Origin: Porphyromonadaceae bacterium UBA4262
GTDB taxonomy: Bacteria > Bacteroidota > Bacteroidia > Bacteroidales > Muribaculaceae
NCBI GenBank assembly: GCA_002396085.1
Contig: DGWI01000053.1
Span: 1-9,919 of the forward strand
DNA length: 9,919 bases
Direction of reading: 5' to 3'
Positions 5,227 to 9,919 of this stretch are shown here, one piece after another; the first letter of the stretch is position 1; each line of letters begins with the position of its first letter. Made by a program: the position numbers and the translations under genes. Below the pieces are notes generated by a model, which had not been told where the DNA came from, made no database searches, and worked only from the letters and a program-made list of their open reading frames with translations.

Positions 5227-7449
5227 TTAGCTTTTGCCCAGGATGATATTAACCACTGCGTTAACATCGGTCACGTCAACCGTTCCGTTGCCGTCGGTGT
5301 CGGCATTGGGGTAGTTGTCTTTCGAGTCTTTGCCCAGGATGATGTTGACCACAACGTTAACATCGGTCACATCAACCTTGCCATCACCATTGATGTCGCC
5401 GCGCAGACCCGGTGCAGTGGCCTTGGTCACAGTCAACGTGCGGGCCTCCATGTCGAGGGTGAAGTTCCACTGGCCGGCCGGCAGGGCGTAGGCACGGGTG
5501 TGACCCCACTCGCCCAGAGCCAGAGCTGTGCCCAGGTCGCTATCCTCGATAGTGATTGACACATCGGTTCCCTCGCCGGGCGCACCGAAGCGATAGGGCA
5601 AGATGTAATTCCAACCGCCCTCGTCATCATCGTTGGCAAGCTCGGTGGTGAAGCCGAAGTAATAAAGGGAGTTCTCGCCGGCGGTAGTCACCTCGGCGGT
5701 GTAAATCTTCTGGTCCTCGGTGCTCATCTCCACGCCCTTGTTGGCATGCCAGCCACCATTGTCGTTGACCTCGCCCAAGATATATACCTTGCCGGTGATG
5801 GGGTTGAACACCTTGCTCACAGTCAGTGTCTTGTTGTTTAGGTCGAGCGTCAGGTCCCACTCGCCGGCGGCAATCTTGAAGGAGTTGTAGATGCCCCAGT
5901 CAGTGAGCGACAGGGCTGTACCTAGATTTGAGTCGTCAATGAGCAGGTCAGCACTCTCGGCACCCGTACGGAAGCCCTTGATGCCATCCCAGCCATCGGC
6001 ATCATTGGCCAACTGGGTGGTGAAGCTGAAGTAGTCATATCCATCAGCACTGCCCGTGGTGGTGATGCGAGCGGTATAGACGTTGTTCTCGCCTGCGGTC
6101 ATCTCATAGCCCACATTGGCGGCCCAGGTGTTGCCATTGACGGTACCCATGACGTAGGCCTTGCCGGTGAGCGGGCTGCGGGTGACATTGATGGTGTACA
6201 GGTCGTAGTTCTTGAAGTCGGGGCCGGTCGCGCCGATAGCCACACGATAGTTGCCATAGCCCAGGTTCTCGACATTCTTTACCACCATGGCGCTCTGGCC
6301 CGCGGCAGTGACATCAAAGTTTTCGGCTGTCAGATTCAACGCCTCGCCGGTGTAGCTCACATTGTAGCTCTTGGTGGCGGCATCGAAGTTGAAGCCCTCA
6401 AGCGTCACACCATTGAGCGCAATGTCGCTGATAGCGGCGTTGTAAACCAGCTCCATGTCATCAACCCACACTTGGTCGTTTGCGCTACCTTTGCCGGGCG
6501 TGGCATTGGTCGAGATGGTAACTAGGATGGCTTTGGCTTTGCTGGCATCTGTGTAGCTGAAGGGGATAGAAAGCTCGCGCCAATCGCCTGTTGCGATCTT
6601 TTGGTTTTGTGCCTTGGCGGCAACGCGTGCTGCAGCATACTCTGCATCTTCTTGAGTGTATGTTGTCGCAAAGAGGCCACCACTGGAATCACCTATTTTA
6701 GGCTCCGGATCCTGATACTTTTCGCCGTCGAAGATAATCGCGCTTAACGTAGCGTATGGATATTGGGCATTGGCGGTGCCTTGGGTGAACTTAAGCCAGG
6801 TCTTGATGGCATCTGGCTTGGCAATCAGGGCTGTATAGAACTTGTCACCCCATTTGTCTTGTTCCGTAGAGTTTTGGTCCATTTCGCTGTGGTTCCAAGT
6901 GTTGGCAGCTGTAGAACTTTGTGCCATGAGCCGACCGTTGGTCATGGTTCCATTGGCCACAACGCCGATAATGCTCTTTGAAGCAATGACTGCACTTGAG
7001 CCTGAAGCACCCTGCCGCACATCATCGCTCCTGAGGAGTGTGCTTGAAGCCATACTCGCCAGTGAGCCAGTGGCACTCTTAAATCCGTGCCAATATCGCG
7101 GCTCGGTAATATTTGTATTTGTACTCCAGGTCTCAAAGTCGCTGTTGGGAATCTGGAAAGTCTTGGCGTAGGCGGCGACTGCCGGAGAGGCGTACTCAAA
7201 GGGTTCGCCGTTAACTGTACCGTTAACGGCAACGGTGTTGGTGTCGGTATAGCGCACCAGCAGCGACACGCCGTCGCGATTGACGACAGCCAGGTTGATG
7301 CCTTCCTGTACCGTGACTGGCACATTGTCGTAGGTCGTTCCATCTACAGTCACGCTGCACACGCTACCGTTGGGTGTGACGGTGACCGTCGTTGCCTGCA
7401 AACTCAGCACACATGCTGCTGCAGCAAATAGGTTGAGAATCTTCTTCAT
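5227..7449 (-). CDS. Large secreted PCMD/cadherin-like/dockerin multidomain protein
   Basis: 740-residue exported protein of unknown function. Layout: signal peptide about 1-19; an unrecognised beta-rich N-terminal region to about 96; a PCMD-like (putative carbohydrate metabolism) region about 98-337, starting FQIPNSDFETW and ending VWVDDMELVYN; a cadherin-like beta-sandwich region about 338-425 (ISDIALNGVTLEGF... YTINVTRSPL); two homologous repeats at 428-551 and 552-676, each starting TGK-Y--G-V and containing FGFTTELAN/FSFTTQLAN and DS(N/D)LGTAL; and paired dockerin repeats at 684-707 and 717-739 (GDINGDGKVDVTDVN, DTDGNGTVDVTDVN) with good Ca-binding loops. The tandem repeats recall SusE/SusF-type carbohydrate-binding modules, a weak analogy. 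No cohesin and no catalytic motif was seen. A glycan-binding or adhesive surface role is inferred. Confidence 0.8.
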   Translation of the reverse strand: MKKILNLFAAAACVLSLQATTVTVTPNGSVCSVTVDGTTYDNVPVTVQEGINLAVVNRDGVSLLVRYTDTNTVAVNGTVNGEPFEYASPAVAAYAKTFQIPNSDFETWSTNTNITEPRYWHGFKSATGSLASMASSTLLRSDDVRQGASGSSAVIASKSIIGVVANGTMTNGRLMAQSSTAANTWNHSEMDQNSTEQDKWGDKFYTALIAKPDAIKTWLKFTQGTANAQYPYATLSAIIFDGEKYQDPEPKIGDSSGGLFATTYTQEDAEYAAARVAAKAQNQKIATGDWRELSIPFSYTDASKAKAILVTISTNATPGKGSANDQVWVDDMELVYNAAISDIALNGVTLEGFNFDAATKSYNVSYTGEALNLTAENFDVTAAGQSAMVVKNVENLGYGNYRVAIGATGPDFKNYDLYTINVTRSPLTGKAYVMGTVNGNTWAANVGYEMTAGENNVYTARITTTGSADGYDYFSFTTQLANDADGWDGIKGFRTGAESADLLIDDSNLGTALSLTDWGIYNSFKIAAGEWDLTLDLNNKTLTVSKVFNPITGKVYILGEVNDNGGWHANKGVEMSTEDQKIYTAEVTTAGENSLYYFGFTTELANDDDEGGWNYILPYRFGAPGEGTDVSITIEDSDLGTALALGEWGHTRAYALPAGQWNFTLDMEARTLTVTKATAPGLRGDINGDGKVDVTDVNVVVNIILGKDSKDNYPNADTDGNGTVDVTDVNAVVNIILGKS
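5233..5400 (-). repeat. Paired dockerin-coding DNA repeats, copies A and B
   Basis: Two 72-base copies (5233-5304 and 5329-5400) offset by 96 bases, or 32 codons. They encode the two EF-hand-like dockerin repeats at the C-terminus of the 740-residue protein. Long identical stretches such as GTTAACATCGGTCAC in both copies suggest recent duplication or gene conversion. Confidence 0.85.
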
Positions 7450-7503
7450 TTTTGATAAATCTTACTATAATATTTGTCTTTATGTCTTTTTTAGTCTACT
7501 CCA

Positions 7504-7561
7504 AGCCCCCTGAAGAGGGACTAGCAAAGCCACTGTTCCCCCTTTAGGAGGGGTAGGGGCT
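7504..7561. repeat. C/G-run intergenic dispersed-type repeat
   Basis: Bounded by inverted AGCCCC (7504-7509) and GGGGCT (7556-7561), with an inner hairpin pairing CCCCC (7538-7542) with GGGG (7550-7553). It starts at the stop codon of the outer-membrane protein gene and ends before the AT-rich leader of the next gene. Sequences of this kind (C-run, AAAG or TTTAG, G-run) are frequent dispersed intergenic repeats in Bacteroidetes. It could act as a transcription attenuator between the two genes. The rest of the gap (7450-7503) is AT-rich with no TAnnTTTG box. Confidence 0.55.
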
Positions 7562-8330
7562 ACCTCAGCCGGTAGGTCAGCCCCAGCGTGCCATAGATGG
7601 GGAAGAGCTTCTGCTCGATGGTGTGGAAGTTGCTCTTCATCGTCGGTGTCACGCCCCAGTTGAGTTCGGCGTATGCCCCCATGCGCTTGCCGAAGTGCCA
7701 GTCGGCCCCCAGGCCGATGCCCCAGTGCCAGCGGCGCATGTGCTCGCTGAAGTCGTAGTCGCCACGCTCGTTAGGCTCTTCGCCCAGCACGATCTTGGCC
7801 CCGGTGGGGTCGTCGACACGCAGGTAGCCGTTGTGTGCCCATCCGCTGAACTCGCGGTTGAGCAGATAGGACAGATAGGGACCCACACGCAGATCCACCT
7901 TGTCAATGTGCAGCACTGCCTGCACGGGCAGGGTGAGCATCCACTCGGTGGTCTTGGTGACCACATCGCCGGTGAAGCGGCCCGCCATGCGTTCGCCGCC
8001 CTTGACAATCTCCATATTGTAGCTCTTGACGCGAGCATCCTCGCTCATGGCTTTGTTCTCAAAGCGCAGACTCACCACGGCACACCAGCGGTCGTTGATG
8101 GGATAGAGTGCGTCACCGCCCACCGACGGGTTGAGTTGTGGCGTGTAGCTGTTCAGGCCACGAATCTCGGCAGGCATGCCGACGGGCATATTGCCGCCCA
8201 CGTTGTAGCCCACACGCAGGGTGTAGAGCAGTCGTTCGCCGAAGGTGCGCTTGACGCGGTCAATCACCGTGCGGCCCGTCATGGACCCCACCGCCAGCAT
8301 TGCCAGCAATATGATTATCAGTTTCTTCAT
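7560..8330 (-). CDS. Outer-membrane beta-barrel protein
   Basis: 256-residue exported protein. A hydrophobic signal peptide covers about 1-19 (MKKLIIILLAMLAVGSMTG). The rest alternates polar and hydrophobic residues in strands typical of Bacteroidetes small outer-membrane barrels (PorT/OMP_b-brl-like): TLRVGYNVGGN near 37-47, WCAVVSLRFENK near 82-93, VDLRVGPYLSYLL near 145-157, HWGIGLGADWHFGKRMGAYAELNWG near 202-226 and a final strand YGTLGLTYRLR at 246-256, the expected barrel closure. It lies between two PCMD-domain genes on the same strand, so it may anchor or assemble their products at the outer membrane; that partnership is inferred. There is no catalytic motif. A general porin-like or structural role cannot be excluded. 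Confidence 0.75.
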   Translation of the reverse strand: MKKLIIILLAMLAVGSMTGRTVIDRVKRTFGERLLYTLRVGYNVGGNMPVGMPAEIRGLNSYTPQLNPSVGGDALYPINDRWCAVVSLRFENKAMSEDARVKSYNMEIVKGGERMAGRFTGDVVTKTTEWMLTLPVQAVLHIDKVDLRVGPYLSYLLNREFSGWAHNGYLRVDDPTGAKIVLGEEPNERGDYDFSEHMRRWHWGIGLGADWHFGKRMGAYAELNWGVTPTMKSNFHTIEQKLFPIYGTLGLTYRLR

Positions 8331-8453
8331 TGTCTGTCTTTTATTTCTCCACCCCCCCTCCCAGAGAGCAGGGGTAAGCTAATCTATTTCATTTTCACTT
8401 CCCTCGCGGGCAAGAGGCAATTCTCAATTCTCAATTAAGCATTAAGCGTTTCC
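8331..8453. repeat. Intergenic repeat remnants between lipoprotein and barrel genes
   Basis: The gap holds a C-run/G-run hairpin (about 8352-8374), a small CCCTCGCGGG motif (8401-8410) and a tandem heptamer TTCTCAA repeated at 8421-8434. No TAnnTTTG promoter is present. The C/G hairpin resembles the repeat at 7504-7561 in style and probably belongs to the same class. The gap may carry RNA structure tuning expression of the downstream barrel gene. Confidence 0.45.
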
Positions 8454-9632
8454 CTACTCCTGCTTGCTGCAGATGAGCCGCACCTTGTCGATGCACAACT
8501 CACTGTCGATAGCGCCCTCAAACAGGTCGCCCTTGACGCTCGACGCAAACACGATGGTCAGGTTGTAGCCGAAGTTCTCAAGCAGTTGCATGTCAATGTC
8601 TTCGGTGTAATTAAACTCAATCTCAAACGGTGTCCACTGGCTCGTGTTGTCAACCCGTGGCATCTTGGCCAGAGCCACGATGTTGGGGTTGGTCTGCACG
8701 TCGTGGCCCAGCAGCATCACCTCATTGCCTTGAGCATCGTGGTTGCGGTAGAACACGGCGTAGATTGAGCCGTCGTCCTGTCGGTTGGGGTCCTCGACAA
8801 ACTTGCCGTCGGCACCAAGAACCATAAATTTGGGACCGCGCTTGTACTTGAAGTAGCCTGTGAGTTTGACCGGTCGCTGGTTGAACGGCATGCCAAAGCG
8901 GGTGGCGTTCAGCGGCTTGGTGGCGACAGGCGTGATGTCGAATGTGCCGATATATAAGTTGCCCGATGCTATGGGTTTCTTGGACATCAGCCCCAGAGGG
9001 CCTGTGCCACGAGTGATGAGCTTGAGTCCGTAGCCGTCATAGCCGTCAATCATCGGGATGGTGGGGTACTCGTCGGGCTTGGCTTTGCTCATGCTCTGTT
9101 TGAAGCCAGGGTTGCCACTAGCCCAAGTCTCGCCCAGGGTCGAGATGCCCGAGGTGTTACGCCACTGGTAATACTGGCTAGTGCCCGAGGTCACCAGCTC
9201 AAACTGCTCAAAGTTGAACTGGATGGTGTCGGTCACGGTCACCTCCACGGGGGTGAAACTCACCTTGTAGCGGCGGTGCCACTGCCCGTCCTGCGAGGTG
9301 ACGGTGTAGGTGACTGGACCCTGGCTGAAGTCGTGCACCGAGCCGTTCTCGGGTACGATGGTGGCACCCTCGGTCAACTTGAAGCGCGGGGCCAGAGCCG
9401 TTAGGTCGGCGTGCGAGCGCACATTGAAGTTGATGACCGTGTCGGTTGAGAGCACCTGCTTCAGCGTGTCGGTCACCTGAAAGAACATCTGTTCGGGATT
9501 AGCCACATGCACCGTCGCCTGCTCGATGTCGCACTCGGCGTTGAGCGGCTCGTCCTTGAAGCACGAACTCAGCACCAGCGGCATCGACACGACAAGGGCG
9601 GTTAACCCGATATGTTTCAATGCTTTAGTCAT
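8454..9632 (-). CDS. PCMD-domain surface lipoprotein
   Basis: 392-residue lipoprotein. The signal peptide ends in a lipobox LSSC with C24 as the lipidated cysteine. The residues after it (FKDE) fit the K-(D/E)2 lipoprotein export signal described in Bacteroidetes, suggesting the outer face of the outer membrane. Residues about 32-130 form an Ig-like beta region (INFNVRSHADL, VTYTVTSQDGQWHRRYKVSF). Residues about 136-389 form a PCMD (putative carbohydrate metabolism) domain: IQFNFEQFEL near the start, then DGYGLKLITRG, LTGYFKYKRGP and the ELCIDKVRL end. The family's substrate is not established; glycan binding is commonly guessed. The ATG at 9630-9632 is chosen over an in-frame TTG at 9642-9644. 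It is the first gene of the predicted four-gene unit, and its C-terminal domain is related to a region of the 740-residue protein. Confidence 0.85.
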   Translation of the reverse strand: MTKALKHIGLTALVVSMPLVLSSCFKDEPLNAECDIEQATVHVANPEQMFFQVTDTLKQVLSTDTVINFNVRSHADLTALAPRFKLTEGATIVPENGSVHDFSQGPVTYTVTSQDGQWHRRYKVSFTPVEVTVTDTIQFNFEQFELVTSGTSQYYQWRNTSGISTLGETWASGNPGFKQSMSKAKPDEYPTIPMIDGYDGYGLKLITRGTGPLGLMSKKPIASGNLYIGTFDITPVATKPLNATRFGMPFNQRPVKLTGYFKYKRGPKFMVLGADGKFVEDPNRQDDGSIYAVFYRNHDAQGNEVMLLGHDVQTNPNIVALAKMPRVDNTSQWTPFEIEFNYTEDIDMQLLENFGYNLTIVFASSVKGDLFEGAIDSELCIDKVRLICSKQE

Positions 9633-9662
9633 TGTAAAGTCCAAATTTTTTCAATTAAACTA

Positions 9663-9670
9663 CAAAGGTA
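9663..9670 (-). promoter_or_regulatory. -7 box for the surface-protein gene cluster
   Basis: The minus strand reads TACCTTTG, an exact TAnnTTTG match, about 30 bases upstream of the lipoprotein ATG. No clear TTTG -33 element lies 19-22 bases further upstream, so the promoter may be weak or activator-dependent. None of the three downstream gaps in the cluster has such a box, so this could drive all four genes. Confidence 0.55.
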
Positions 9671-9831
9671 GGAAAAAAATCTTATTCCCTCACTACTTTC
9701 GTTTCAAAAAAAGGTCAATCAACATAATTTCAATGTTCAAAATCATCATTGCCATTTCTCAACGGAGAGGGGCAGGGTGTGTTGTAAATTTTAAGGGGAC
9801 TATATATCAGTTGTCCCTGATTACTGTAATA
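9671..9831. other. Non-coding region upstream of the lipoprotein gene
   Basis: No coding sequence is supported. The region is AT-rich near 9671-9760. It then contains a G-rich patch (GAGAGGGGCAGGG, about 9765-9777) resembling the ends of C/G-run repeats, and a short imperfect hairpin GGGGAC/GTCCC around 9795-9816. It grades into the repeat element at the right edge. Confidence 0.5.
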
Positions 9832-9919
9832 TCGCTGAAAGCGATTGATTTGAATAACCGGGGGTGGAACGTAGTGACACCCTCGGATAGAATGCTGTCA
9901 ATTATCCTCGCTGAAAGCG
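9832..9919. repeat. Possible 76-bp repeat unit with two hairpins, cut by window end
   Basis: The 12-mer TCGCTGAAAGCG occurs at 9832-9843 and again at 9908-9919, the last bases of the window, a spacing of 76. Within the unit, CGCT/AGCG forms one small hairpin. CCGGGGGTG (about 9858-9866) pairs with CACCCTCGG (about 9877-9885) with one mismatch around a loop containing ACGT. Because 76 is not a multiple of three, each repeat would shift the reading frame, arguing against a repetitive protein. Only the 12-mer recurrence is visible, so a tandem array is suspected, not shown. Confidence 0.45.

Noticed and set aside
5206..5559. Plus-strand frame across the dockerin repeats with a repeated FAQDD-NH-VNIGH pattern
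   Set aside because: The apparent protein repeat is only the antisense image of the duplicated dockerin-coding DNA.
7623..8438. Plus-strand open frame of 271 codons opposite the barrel gene
   Set aside because: It is antisense to a gene with a clear signal peptide and barrel strands, has no motif, and its end runs into intergenic repeat sequence.
9855..9919. Plus-strand open frame through the right-edge repeat
   Set aside because: The 76-base interval breaks the frame at the next copy and no start codon or upstream coding context is visible.

Overview
The window looks like a chromosomal segment of a gut-type Bacteroidales bacterium (Prevotellaceae or Muribaculaceae are the best guesses; the family cannot be fixed from this sequence alone). 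The grounds are promoters with the Bacteroidetes -7 consensus TAnnTTTG, a GxxExxY protein, PCMD-domain and calycin-like secreted proteins with dockerin-like C-termini, a lipoprotein whose residues after the lipobox cysteine resemble a Bacteroidetes surface-export signal, and G/C-run intergenic repeats. All eight genes are on the minus strand, so transcription runs from right to left. No tRNA, rRNA or CRISPR array was seen.

Right part (9670 down to 4607), in transcription order: a PCMD-domain surface lipoprotein, a small outer-membrane beta-barrel protein, a 740-residue secreted protein (PCMD-like region, cadherin-like region, two homologous beta-rich repeats, paired dockerin repeat), and a calycin-like protein with a single dockerin repeat. 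Only the first has a recognisable -7 box (9663-9670). None of the three gaps between them contains CAAAnnTA, the plus-strand form of that box. The four may therefore be one transcription unit encoding a cell-surface module of unknown substrate.

Middle (4485 to 3825): a compact YoeB-type toxin-antitoxin operon with its own very good promoter (TTTG-N20-TAACTTTG). It is bracketed by two copies of the same long palindrome, at 4491-4526 and 3825-3861. The palindromes fall exactly at the predicted transcription-unit boundaries.

Left part (3821 to 114): valS (valyl-tRNA synthetase) with its own promoter, then a small GxxExxY gene, then rpiB (ribose-5-phosphate isomerase B). The GxxExxY gene is AT-richer than its neighbours and is framed by inverted CGCAGATT-type repeats. 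These fit between the valS stop and the rpiB start with only 5 and 12 spare bases, which suggests a cassette inserted into a former valS-rpiB gene pair.

Telomere-like GGGTTA runs able to form G-quadruplexes lie within a few bases of the stop codons of rpiB and of the calycin gene, the last gene of each predicted multigene unit. Non-coding repeat material also fills the right edge (possible 76-bp repeat unit) and the gaps around the outer-membrane protein gene. The left edge may hold the end of an insertion sequence lying mostly outside the window.
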